From JAXMHQ01 sp046346665 (GTDB lineage: Bacteria > Verrucomicrobiota > Verrucomicrobiia > Limisphaerales > JAXMHQ01): 64,000 nt of DNA. The notes under the pieces are model-generated. The model did no database searches and had not been told where the DNA came from. It was given only the letters and a program-made list of their open reading frames with translations. Position numbers and translations under genes: made by a program. Positions 51,921-60,133 of this stretch are shown in pieces (the stretch's first letter is position 1; each line of letters starts with the position of its first letter). The stretch lies in contig JAXMHQ010000009.1 of assembly GCA_046346665.1 (NCBI GenBank), positions 1 to 64,000 of the forward strand, read 5' to 3'.

Positions 51921-51962
51921 AATTGACTTGGCGGGAGCGTTTGCTAGCGTGACGGAGCCAGC

Positions 51963-53519
51963 ATGGATCACCGCGATTTCAATCTCCAGCGGCTCCGCGC
52001 GCTGCTCGACCTGAGCGCGCTTCGGTCGGAGGCGGAGCTGACGCGGCTGCACCGCTTTTTTTATTTCTGGGTGCTGGTGGTGCGCAGTTTCAACCGCAAC
52101 CGCTGCCCGATCCGCGCGTCGGCCCTGTCCTACACCACCCTGCTCGCCCTGATCCCGATGCTGGCCGTGGCGATGAGCGTGACCAGCCTGTTCCTCAAAT
52201 CCGAAGGCGAAGAGCGGATCGAGGCCGCCATCCAGGTGTTCGTGGACCGCATGATCCCGGCGGAGGAGGCGTCCGCCAACCCGACCCCCGCGGAGGCGAT
52301 GTCCGCAATGTCGGGGATGACGCCCCCTCCCGCGTCCGCGGGCGCGGCGGGAGACCTGACGAACAGCGCGGCCGCCGCCGTTGCCGAAGCTGCGGCGACC
52401 AACGCAGTAGCGGTGCCGGATCAGCGCCTCGCGGCCGGGCAGCGCAAGGCCGCGCAATACATCCACAGCTTCATCGAGAACACCTACAGCGGCACCCTCG
52501 GCGTCACAGGGATGGTGTTCCTGCTGCTGACCGCGATCATGACGCTGACGCGGATCGAGGAGGCGTTCAACGACATCTGGGGCGTTCCGCGGGGGCGGGA
52601 CTGGCTGGCGCGGGTGGTGAACTATTTCTCAACGATCACGCTGGGTCCGGTGCTGCTGTTTGGCGCGCTGGGACTGGCGGGCGGGTCGCATTTTCAGAAG
52701 ACGCGCGAACTGATCACGGCGCTGCCCCTGATGGAGCCGCTGATCTCGAAGGTGCTGCCGCTGGTGTTGATTTGTTTTTCGTTCGCGATGTTTTACAAGC
52801 TCGTCCCGAACACGAAGGTTCACTGGAACGCGGCGCTGGTCGGCGGCGCCCTGGCCGGGACGCTCTGGCACAGCTACAACCTCCTGAGCTTCCTGCTCGC
52901 CTCCCGCGCCGTGTCGGCGAGCCGCGTGTACGGCAGCTTCGCCCTGGTGCCCCTCTTCATGGGCGGACTGTACGTGGTCTGGCTGATCGTGCTCTTCGGC
53001 GCCCAGGTCGCCTACGCGGTTCAGAACCGCGATGCCTACCTCCAGGAACGACTCGTGGAAAACGTGAACCAGCGCGGGCGCGAATTCGTGGCGCTGCGGC
53101 TCATGACGTGCATCGGCCAGCGATTTCAGCGCGGCCTGCCGCCGGCCAGCGTCCCCGAGATGTCGCGCGAACTGGGCATTCCCAGCAAGCTGGTGCAGCA
53201 GATCCTGCACACCCTGCTGAGCGCGCGGCTGGTGCTGGAAATCAGCCGGGGCGAACCGGCCTACGCGCCGGCCCGGCCCCTGGAAACCATCAACGCGCAC
53301 CAGGTGCTCGAAGCCATGCGCGCCCTCCAGGGCCAGGACCTGCTCACCCGCGACGAGCCGGCGCGCGAGGAGGTCTATGGCGAATTCACCCGCATCCAGG
53401 AGGCGGAACGCCAGGTCGCTTCCTCCGTCACCATGCTCGCCCTGGTGCAACGCTCACAAACCCGGCTCGAACTGAACGCCGGGCTCCAAGCCGGGCCGGA
53501 AAGGAAACCCGCAGCATGA
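51963..53519 (+). CDS. YihY/BrkB family membrane protein with C-terminal winged helix
   Basis: 518 aa. Typical family features are RASALSYTTLLALIPMLAVA, FIENTYSGTLGVTGMVFLLL, LTAIMTLTRIEEAFNDIWGV and LVPLFMGGLYVVWLIVLFGA; six membrane helices. An Ala/Pro-rich loop (about residues 110-160) is inserted before the second half. The C-terminal 130 residues look like a winged-helix domain (MSRELGIPSKLVQQILHTLL), as in longer members. Often mislabelled ribonuclease BN; true function unknown. Its stop overlaps the ald start by ATGA. Confidence 0.88.
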   Translation: MDHRDFNLQRLRALLDLSALRSEAELTRLHRFFYFWVLVVRSFNRNRCPIRASALSYTTLLALIPMLAVAMSVTSLFLKSEGEERIEAAIQVFVDRMIPAEEASANPTPAEAMSAMSGMTPPPASAGAAGDLTNSAAAAVAEAAATNAVAVPDQRLAAGQRKAAQYIHSFIENTYSGTLGVTGMVFLLLTAIMTLTRIEEAFNDIWGVPRGRDWLARVVNYFSTITLGPVLLFGALGLAGGSHFQKTRELITALPLMEPLISKVLPLVLICFSFAMFYKLVPNTKVHWNAALVGGALAGTLWHSYNLLSFLLASRAVSASRVYGSFALVPLFMGGLYVVWLIVLFGAQVAYAVQNRDAYLQERLVENVNQRGREFVALRLMTCIGQRFQRGLPPASVPEMSRELGIPSKLVQQILHTLLSARLVLEISRGEPAYAPARPLETINAHQVLEAMRALQGQDLLTRDEPAREEVYGEFTRIQEAERQVASSVTMLALVQRSQTRLELNAGLQAGPERKPAA

Positions 53520-54628
53520 TCATCGGCGTCCCCCGGGAAATCAAAGAACAGGAATACCGCGTCGCACTGCTCCCCTCCGGCGCGTACCAGCTCTCCAAGC
53601 GCGGACACCGGGTCGTCGTGGAACGCGGCGCCGGCGCCGGCGCCGGCTATGCCGACGCCGAATACGAATCGGCCGGAGCCGCGCTCGTGAAGGAGCACGA
53701 CGCCGTGTTCCACCAGGCGGACCTCGTCGTGAAAGTGAAGGAACCGCTCCCCGCCGAATACCCGCTGCTGCGCCGCGGACAAATCCTGTTCACCTACCTG
53801 CACCTCGCCGCCAGCCGCGATCTCACCCAGGCACTCATGGCCTCCGGCGTCACCGCCCTTGCCTACGAAACCCTCGAGATCAATCGCCGGCTTCCCCTGC
53901 TCGAACCCATGAGCGAAATCGCCGGGCGCATGTCCATCCTCGTCGGCGGCTATTTCCTCGCCCGCCACAACGGCGGCAGCGGCGTCCTGCTCGGCGGCGT
54001 GCCCGGTGTCCTGCCCGGCAAAGTCGTCGTGCTCGGCGGAGGGGCCGCCGGCATCAACGCCGCGCGCATGGCCCAGGGACTCGGCGCCGACGTCACCATC
54101 CTGGAGGTGGACCTGGAACGGATGCGGTTCCTCGACATCACGCTGCACACGGCGCACACGCTCTACTCGAACGAATCGCACCTGCACGATCTCCTGCCCG
54201 GCGTCGACCTGCTAATCGGCGCAGTCCTGGTCCCCGGCGCCGTGGCCCCCAAGCTGATCCGGCGCGACATGCTCCGCCGGATGCGGCCCGGCAGCGTGCT
54301 GGTGGACATTGCAATCGACCAGGGCGGCTGCGCGGAGACATCGCATCCGACCACGCATCACGACCCGGTGTTTGTGGAGGAAGGCGTCACGCACTATTGC
54401 GTCGCCAACATGCCGGGCGCGTACTCGCGCACCGCGACGCAGGCGCTGACGAATGTCACCTACCGGTATTTTGAGCTGCTGGCCGATCACGGCCTGGCGG
54501 AGGCCTGCCGTCTGCAGCCTGCGCTGCTGGGCGCGGTGAATGCGATGGACGGCAAGCTCACCCATCCCGCCGTCGCGGCCGCGCACGGACTGCCGTACGC
54601 GCCGCCGGAATTACCGGGTTCCCTGTGA
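53516..54628 (+). CDS. ald: alanine dehydrogenase
   Basis: 370 aa NAD-dependent enzyme interconverting alanine and pyruvate plus ammonia. The family start is MIIGVPREIKEQEYRVALLP; substrate residues Lys in VVKVKEPLPAEY and His in LFTYLHLAAS are present, the NAD loop is VVLGGGAAGINAARMAQG and the active Asp sits in VDIAIDQGGCAE. Length is standard. The start is fixed by the four-base overlap with the YihY gene. It converges with the alpha-galactosidase gene across 105 bases with no clear terminator. Confidence 0.95.
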   Translation: MIIGVPREIKEQEYRVALLPSGAYQLSKRGHRVVVERGAGAGAGYADAEYESAGAALVKEHDAVFHQADLVVKVKEPLPAEYPLLRRGQILFTYLHLAASRDLTQALMASGVTALAYETLEINRRLPLLEPMSEIAGRMSILVGGYFLARHNGGSGVLLGGVPGVLPGKVVVLGGGAAGINAARMAQGLGADVTILEVDLERMRFLDITLHTAHTLYSNESHLHDLLPGVDLLIGAVLVPGAVAPKLIRRDMLRRMRPGSVLVDIAIDQGGCAETSHPTTHHDPVFVEEGVTHYCVANMPGAYSRTATQALTNVTYRYFELLADHGLAEACRLQPALLGAVNAMDGKLTHPAVAAAHGLPYAPPELPGSL

Positions 54629-54733
54629 TCGCCGCGCCCGGAAAGGCGGGGCTTCCAGGCCCAGGTGCTGTTTCTCTTTCTCCTGTAATCAGCAGCAACA
54701 TCAGAACGCCGGGGCGAATGACGCGATGGTTTT

Positions 54734-56854
54734 TCATAATCCAAAAAAGACAATTTGTGCGCCGGGTTTGGGAAATGAAGTCTGGATGATCGCGTGCCCT
54801 GCATCATCGAAGTCCACCTGGACACCTTCCGTATGCCAGTTGGAGCGGGCCGGACAGGCGGTCGTCACATAGCGATGCCAGCCATCGTTTGCAAACAGGA
54901 CAACCGCACCCCGGCCGTTTGCGGCGATTTTCTCATGAACTTCGGGATTCCCGGCCACCGCGCCTTGCGTGTCCGGGAATGCGCCGGCCATATCGTCCCG
55001 CACTTGACGGTATTTTCCGAGCACGGTGCCGAAACGCTCCCGGCCTTCCGGCGAGATGGACGGCAGGTCTCCCCAAATCCCGTCCTGGCCGAGAATCAGG
55101 GAGCCCAGGCACAGGAGTTGATTCCCTGCCGGATCGTCCGGCAGGTAATGTGTCAGGAAAAGCGTGGACGGAATCCATCGGTCAAACGTCAGCGGCCCCC
55201 GGCAAATCCAGGTCCGCGCCGGACCCGGTCGGAAGAACAGATTCCAATTCCCGTCGGGAGGGACGGGGTGGTCGTAGTTCTGGTAGTACGGGCCGTTGTT
55301 GATCAGGAAGTATTTGCCGGCGGCCAGGAAGGCGAGCCCAAAGGAGCGGCCGTTCTCGGTCATATCGAAGTCGCAGATGGCGTCCGGGACCGCCGCGCTG
55401 ATGCGCTCGGCGATGCGCGCCATGGCCAGCGGCATCTGAAAAGCATAACACGCCTCGCGTTCGGCCGCCGAATTGGAGGCGTCGCCATGGCCATGGCCCG
55501 CGGCGTCGCAACCATACTGCTCGACCGCGTCCCACTTGAAATAAGTCACGCCGAGCTCACGGTTGAGACGAATCAGTTCGTCGGCAAAATCGAGTCCAAA
55601 ACGGCTGACAACGCAGCAGTTGATGGCCTTTTCCGTCTCCCACACTTCCCGGGGTTCGCCGCGCTTTCCATCCTTGATGACGGCGCAATCTTCGTGAGTG
55701 TTCAGCATGTCCGATGTCAATGCCGCCGAAGGAGGCGCGAACCAAAGGCCGAGCTTCATGCCATAACTGTCCAGCCTCGCTTTGACGGCTTTCAATCCGT
55801 CGGGAAATCTCTTCCGGCTGGGCTGCCAATCCCCCGTTTTTTCATACCAGCCGGTGTCGATGACGAAGACGTCGATACCCATGGCGTGGGCCGCGTCGAT
55901 TTCGGCCAGCAGGCGCGGAGTCGAGAGCTCGCTCAAATACGGCTTTTGCTTCCAGGCTTTGAGGCGCTCCTGGTAATTCCAGGTGTTGTAGAAAACCTGC
56001 GGCTTGCGGGTGGCGAAGTTCAGGCTCAGGTGGCGGAAGACGAAATCGCGGTAGGCGCGCGCCAGGTCCTCGCGGCCGCCTTTCACGACCGCCATCTCGA
56101 GCCAGAGGGTTGAATACGGCTTGTCCGGCCCGATGTCCTGGCCGTCCCAATAATTGCCTTTCACTGCATTCAGACCAACCGAGCGGTCCGGATCGAGCGC
56201 GAAGGCGACGAAGGCATCCGGCGCAGGGGATCCATGTTCGTAAGCCAGCAGGACCTGGTGCGAGGCATTGCCCCCGATCAGAACCGGGCCCATGACCGTC
56301 TGACGATCCGCAAAATCACGTTCCCCCAGCGGGCGTTCCACGGGCATGTAGCTGTGAAACTGCGGATTAAACTCCGAAAGTCGCAACTCCTCGACATCGG
56401 GGAACCGAGCCAGAGACACTTTGAGGTAGTTCAACGCATCCCGCCCCGCCGGCTTGGTCAGGTGCCGGGGTGTTGCGCTGGAGATCTCGTAGCGGAACCG
56501 GATGACCGGGTCGGCGTCGGCGGCGCTTCGGAAGATGATTTTGAGCGTCAAGCCGGATTGCTGTTTCACGGAACCCGAGAAGACCTGTTCGATGCAACCG
56601 TTGGACAAAACCCTCGGCGGCGATGATTGAAGGTCGGCGCAGTCAAGGACGACGTCCTTGCCGTCGATGCTCGCGGTTGGAGGGGAGACGGGATACCGTG
56701 TTCCATCCGCGTTGCACACGTAACACCAGAGTCCCTGGCCGCCGTCCGGGGCGGCCTGGATGGATGCCGCCGGGGCGGCGCCGAGGCAATGGAGGTTCGA
56801 ACAGAGCGCGATTGCAAGCAGCACGGCTGCCCTGAAGCGGTTCTCGATACGCAT
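54734..56854 (-). CDS. secreted alpha-galactosidase, GH36-like
   Basis: 706 aa. Signal peptide MRIENRFRAAVLLAIALCSN with cleavage near LGA. A beta-sandwich N-terminal domain precedes the (beta/alpha)8 barrel with IDVFVIDTGWYEKTGDWQPS, KLGLWFAPPS, the likely nucleophile Asp in VTYFKWDAVEQYG and the acid/base Asp in ICDFDMTENGRSFGLAF. A C-terminal beta domain follows. The pattern is that of clan GH-D (GH27/36/31-related); alpha-galactosidase is the most probable activity but alpha-N-acetylgalactosaminidase is possible. Being exported, it would act on oligosaccharides in the periplasm or outside. Confidence 0.85.
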   Translation of the reverse strand: MRIENRFRAAVLLAIALCSNLHCLGAAPAASIQAAPDGGQGLWCYVCNADGTRYPVSPPTASIDGKDVVLDCADLQSSPPRVLSNGCIEQVFSGSVKQQSGLTLKIIFRSAADADPVIRFRYEISSATPRHLTKPAGRDALNYLKVSLARFPDVEELRLSEFNPQFHSYMPVERPLGERDFADRQTVMGPVLIGGNASHQVLLAYEHGSPAPDAFVAFALDPDRSVGLNAVKGNYWDGQDIGPDKPYSTLWLEMAVVKGGREDLARAYRDFVFRHLSLNFATRKPQVFYNTWNYQERLKAWKQKPYLSELSTPRLLAEIDAAHAMGIDVFVIDTGWYEKTGDWQPSRKRFPDGLKAVKARLDSYGMKLGLWFAPPSAALTSDMLNTHEDCAVIKDGKRGEPREVWETEKAINCCVVSRFGLDFADELIRLNRELGVTYFKWDAVEQYGCDAAGHGHGDASNSAAEREACYAFQMPLAMARIAERISAAVPDAICDFDMTENGRSFGLAFLAAGKYFLINNGPYYQNYDHPVPPDGNWNLFFRPGPARTWICRGPLTFDRWIPSTLFLTHYLPDDPAGNQLLCLGSLILGQDGIWGDLPSISPEGRERFGTVLGKYRQVRDDMAGAFPDTQGAVAGNPEVHEKIAANGRGAVVLFANDGWHRYVTTACPARSNWHTEGVQVDFDDAGHAIIQTSFPKPGAQIVFFGL

Positions 56855-57020
56855 ATGTAGCAGAGTGGACTGATGTGTTCCCGGCACCCGCCGGGAGGAT
56901 GCTCAAGCGCGGATCCGAACGCAATCCACGAGGCGTTTCCGGGTGCGCGGGGCAGTTCCTTTTTCGCCTCTCAATATTTGGTTCGCCTTCAAACCTGAAC
57001 TGGTGCTAAATGCGTCATCC

Positions 57021-58193
57021 ATGAGCAAGCGTTTCGATTCCCGAAAACGGCGCATGAAGCCCGGGCTGGCCCGGTTTCTTGGTGAGAAGGACTCGCTATC
57101 GCAACCGCATCGTGCCTCACGCCGTCCCCTCATCGGAGTGCTGCCGGGGACCGGCATCGGGCCGTCGGTGGTGTCGGCGGCGCTGCAAACGTTGAAGTCG
57201 GTGGAACAGGTTTTTGGATTTCGTTGTGAAGTGCGGGAGGGCGGGCTGATCGGCGAAGCCGCCGTCAGCGACTGCGGCCAGTGGCTCCCCGATGAAACCG
57301 CGGAGTTCTGCGCTGATGTCTTCCGGCGCGGGGGCGCCATCCTGAGCGGTCCCGGCGGCGGCCGCTACGTCTACGACCTGCGCCGGCGATTCGATCTGTT
57401 CTGCAAGTTCGTCCCGATCCGCCCCGTCCCCGAGCTCCAGGGCGCGTGCCGGCTGAGCCCGAAACATCTCCGCGACGTGGATATCCTCCTCGTCCGGGAT
57501 AATATCGCGGGAGTCTACCAGGGCTGCTGGGGCGAGCAGGTGACGGAAAGCGGCCGTATCGCCGAACACACCTTCCGCTACGACGAAACCCAGGTCGGGC
57601 GCATCGTGGAAGTCGCCGCCCGTGCGGCGAAGCAGCGCCGGGGCGACCTGTGCGTGATCGTCAAGGACGGCGGAGTGCCGACAGTGTCGTCGCTTTGGCG
57701 CGACGCGGGCCAGTCCGCCGCGCGGCGCCACCTGGTCGAGGCCCGATTCATGAACATCGATCTCGCCGCCTACGAGCTAGTCCAGAACCCGGCCAATTTC
57801 GACGTGATCGCGGCCCCGAACCTGTTCGGGGACATCCTGGCGGATATTGCGGGCGTGCTGGTGGCGTCGCGGGGCATCACGTTTTCCGGAAATTTCGACC
57901 CGCTCGGGCACGGCGTTTATCAAACGAACCACGGGTGCGCGCACGACCTTGCGGGCTCGAACACCGCCAATCCCGCCGGGCAGATTTTTTCGCTGGCCAT
58001 GATGTTGCGCGAGAGCTTCGGCCTGGCGCCGGTCGCCGCGCTCATCGAATCGTCCGTCGCCGCCGTGTGGCGCAAGGGATTTCGCACGGCCGATTTGATG
58101 GAACCGGGCTGCACGCTGCTCAGCACGCAAGCGATGGCCGACCGCATCGCCGCGCAAGTGTTGTGTTCGGCGGAGGCCGATCAGCCGGCATGA
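57021..58193 (+). CDS. isopropylmalate/isocitrate dehydrogenase-like enzyme of a biosynthetic cluster
   Basis: 390 aa beta-decarboxylating dehydrogenase. Core motifs are IGVLPGTGIGPSVVSAAL, the substrate Arg region LRRRFDLFCKFVPIRPVPEL, LLVRDNIAGVYQGCWGEQ (Tyr), the metal Asp in FMNIDLAAYELV and in APNLFGDILADIAG, and the NAD region TNHGCAHDLAGSNTANPAG. The segment that normally reads DKxN (catalytic Lys) reads KDGG here (Lys215-Asp216), shifting the Lys by one. It acts on some malate-type acid and should release a 2-oxo acid. ATG 57021 is preferred; 57054 is possible. ATGA overlap with the next gene. Confidence 0.85.
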   Translation: MSKRFDSRKRRMKPGLARFLGEKDSLSQPHRASRRPLIGVLPGTGIGPSVVSAALQTLKSVEQVFGFRCEVREGGLIGEAAVSDCGQWLPDETAEFCADVFRRGGAILSGPGGGRYVYDLRRRFDLFCKFVPIRPVPELQGACRLSPKHLRDVDILLVRDNIAGVYQGCWGEQVTESGRIAEHTFRYDETQVGRIVEVAARAAKQRRGDLCVIVKDGGVPTVSSLWRDAGQSAARRHLVEARFMNIDLAAYELVQNPANFDVIAAPNLFGDILADIAGVLVASRGITFSGNFDPLGHGVYQTNHGCAHDLAGSNTANPAGQIFSLAMMLRESFGLAPVAALIESSVAAVWRKGFRTADLMEPGCTLLSTQAMADRIAAQVLCSAEADQPA

Positions 58194-60133
58194 AGCCCGC
58201 CTTGCTGCTGGTGGATTTGCAGCGGGATTTCCTGGCGGGCTCGAAGCTGGAGCCGGCGGCGGATGTTGTCGTGTCCGAGGCGGCGGCTTTGCTGGCGGGC
58301 TGCCGCGACCGACGCGTGCCCGTGGTTCACGTCTGGACGACGTTGCGACAGGGCGAAGACCGGCGATTGCCGCATTGGAAGCAACGCGGCGTCTGGCAAT
58401 GCGTGGAGGGAACGCCCGGCCATGAGACTCCGACGGAGCTGCGCCCGGCGCCCGGGGAACCCCTCGTTCACAAGACCGGCTTCAACGCGTTCCAGGCAAA
58501 CCTCGATTCCGTCCTGAAGCAACTCGGCTGCGACACGCTCCTGCTGGCGGGAGTTCACCTGCACACCTGCGTGCGCCTCGCGGCGACCGAGGCGCTCGAG
58601 CGCGGCCTGGCCGTTTTCATCTGCGACAAAGCGACGGGATCGAACGACCCGGCCCACGCCGCCGCGGTGCGCCGGTGGCTTTCGGAACGCGAGGTGCGTT
58701 TTGTCTCCGCCGCCGCGTGGTTCGCCGGGCTCGACGGCCGGGAATCCCCGGCATTTGTGCATCGTTCGCCCGGTGACCTGTCCCGGGAATTGTTTGAAGT
58801 GCGCGACTCGAGCGCGGCGGAGATCGCCAACGCCGCCAGCGCGGCTGCGGCGGCGCAAAAGGACTGGCGCCGGATGCCGTTGCCGGAAAAATGCTCTATT
58901 CTTGCAAGGCTGGCTGAGGAACTGGAAGCCGCGGCGCCGGAATTCGCGCGCCGGATGGCCGTCGAAATCGGCAAGCCGATTTCACAGGGACTCGAGGAAA
59001 TGCGGAGAGCCGCGGCGAACGCGCGCGACGTTCTGCGCCGCGCAGCGGCATTCCCCTTCGATTCCCGAGAATCCTCCGGGCGCGCCCGGCATCTGCCGCT
59101 GGGGACTGTGGCCGTCATTTCGCCGTGGAACAACCCGGTGGCCATCGCGATCGGCAAACTTGCGCCGGCCCTCGTGTACGGCAACGCAGTCGTCTGGAAA
59201 CCCGCGCCCGCCGCCACGGAGATTTCGCGCGCTCTCCTGCCCATCCTGGCCCGCGCGGGCGTCCCGGACGGACTCGTGAACCTGGCCGCCGGCGGATCGG
59301 AAACCGCCCTGCGAATCGCGGGCCAACCCGCCATTGACGCCGTGACCGTGACCGGCTCGCCGGCGGCGGGCTGGGCCTTGCAGGAAATCTGCACGCGCCG
59401 CCATCTTCCCTTTCAGGCGGAACTCGGGGGCAACAACGCGGCGATCGTCTGGGACGGAGCCGACAGCGACCGGGCCGCCGATGAACTGGCGCGCGGCGCC
59501 TTTGGTTTCGCAGGACAACGCTGCACCGCCAACCGGCGCGTCATTGTCCGCTCGGAACTTTTTGAATCCTTCACGGACCGGCTGCGCGCCGCGGGCGCGC
59601 GGCTGCCGTGGGGCGATCCCCTCGAACCTGAAACTGTCATCGGCCCGGTGCTGGATGCGGGGAAGCGCGACGAGCATGTCCGGCGCGTGCGCGCGGCCGC
59701 CGCCGCTGGATCGGAGGCGCATTGGCTGCAAAGCCGCCGCGCTTCAGAACCCTGGCGCGACCGGGGCGCCTACGCCCAGCCGGCCCTTGTGATTTGCCGC
59801 GATCCCGCCGCCCCGATCGTCCAGGAGGAAGCGATGTCGCCGGTGCTCGTGGCCCAGCCCGCGGGGGAGTTCGAGGAGGCGCTCGCGTTGTGCAACGGCG
59901 TCCGGCACGGCCTGGCCGCCGCTCTGTTTTCGCCGGACCCGGGCCTTTGGGAGCGGTTCCAATTCGAGGCGCACGCGGGGATCTTGAAGTGGAACCGCTC
60001 GACCGCAGGCGCCGATGTCTCGCTGCCGTTCGGCGGATGGAAGGCGTCCGGGCTCGGGCCGCCGGAGCATGGAGAATCGGACGTGCACTTTTACACCCGT
60101 CCGCAGGCCGTCTACGAGGCCGATCCGTTATGA
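58190..60133 (+). CDS. isochorismatase-like hydrolase fused to aldehyde dehydrogenase
   Basis: 647 aa. Residues 1-185 form a cysteine hydrolase of the isochorismatase/nicotinamidase fold with a complete triad: Asp9 (LLVDLQRDF), Lys95 (VHKTGFNAF), Cys127 (HLHTCVRLAA). Residues about 195-647 are a full aldehyde dehydrogenase: Asn314 in SPWNNP, Lys337 in VWKPAP, Glu411 in ELGGNN, Cys445 in GQRCTANRR. Both halves look active. Such a fusion is unusual. It is tied to its neighbours by ATGA overlaps on both sides and presumably prepares or oxidises the acid or aldehyde used by the NRPS-like protein. Confidence 0.85.
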   Translation: MKPALLLVDLQRDFLAGSKLEPAADVVVSEAAALLAGCRDRRVPVVHVWTTLRQGEDRRLPHWKQRGVWQCVEGTPGHETPTELRPAPGEPLVHKTGFNAFQANLDSVLKQLGCDTLLLAGVHLHTCVRLAATEALERGLAVFICDKATGSNDPAHAAAVRRWLSEREVRFVSAAAWFAGLDGRESPAFVHRSPGDLSRELFEVRDSSAAEIANAASAAAAAQKDWRRMPLPEKCSILARLAEELEAAAPEFARRMAVEIGKPISQGLEEMRRAAANARDVLRRAAAFPFDSRESSGRARHLPLGTVAVISPWNNPVAIAIGKLAPALVYGNAVVWKPAPAATEISRALLPILARAGVPDGLVNLAAGGSETALRIAGQPAIDAVTVTGSPAAGWALQEICTRRHLPFQAELGGNNAAIVWDGADSDRAADELARGAFGFAGQRCTANRRVIVRSELFESFTDRLRAAGARLPWGDPLEPETVIGPVLDAGKRDEHVRRVRAAAAAGSEAHWLQSRRASEPWRDRGAYAQPALVICRDPAAPIVQEEAMSPVLVAQPAGEFEEALALCNGVRHGLAAALFSPDPGLWERFQFEAHAGILKWNRSTAGADVSLPFGGWKASGLGPPEHGESDVHFYTRPQAVYEADPL

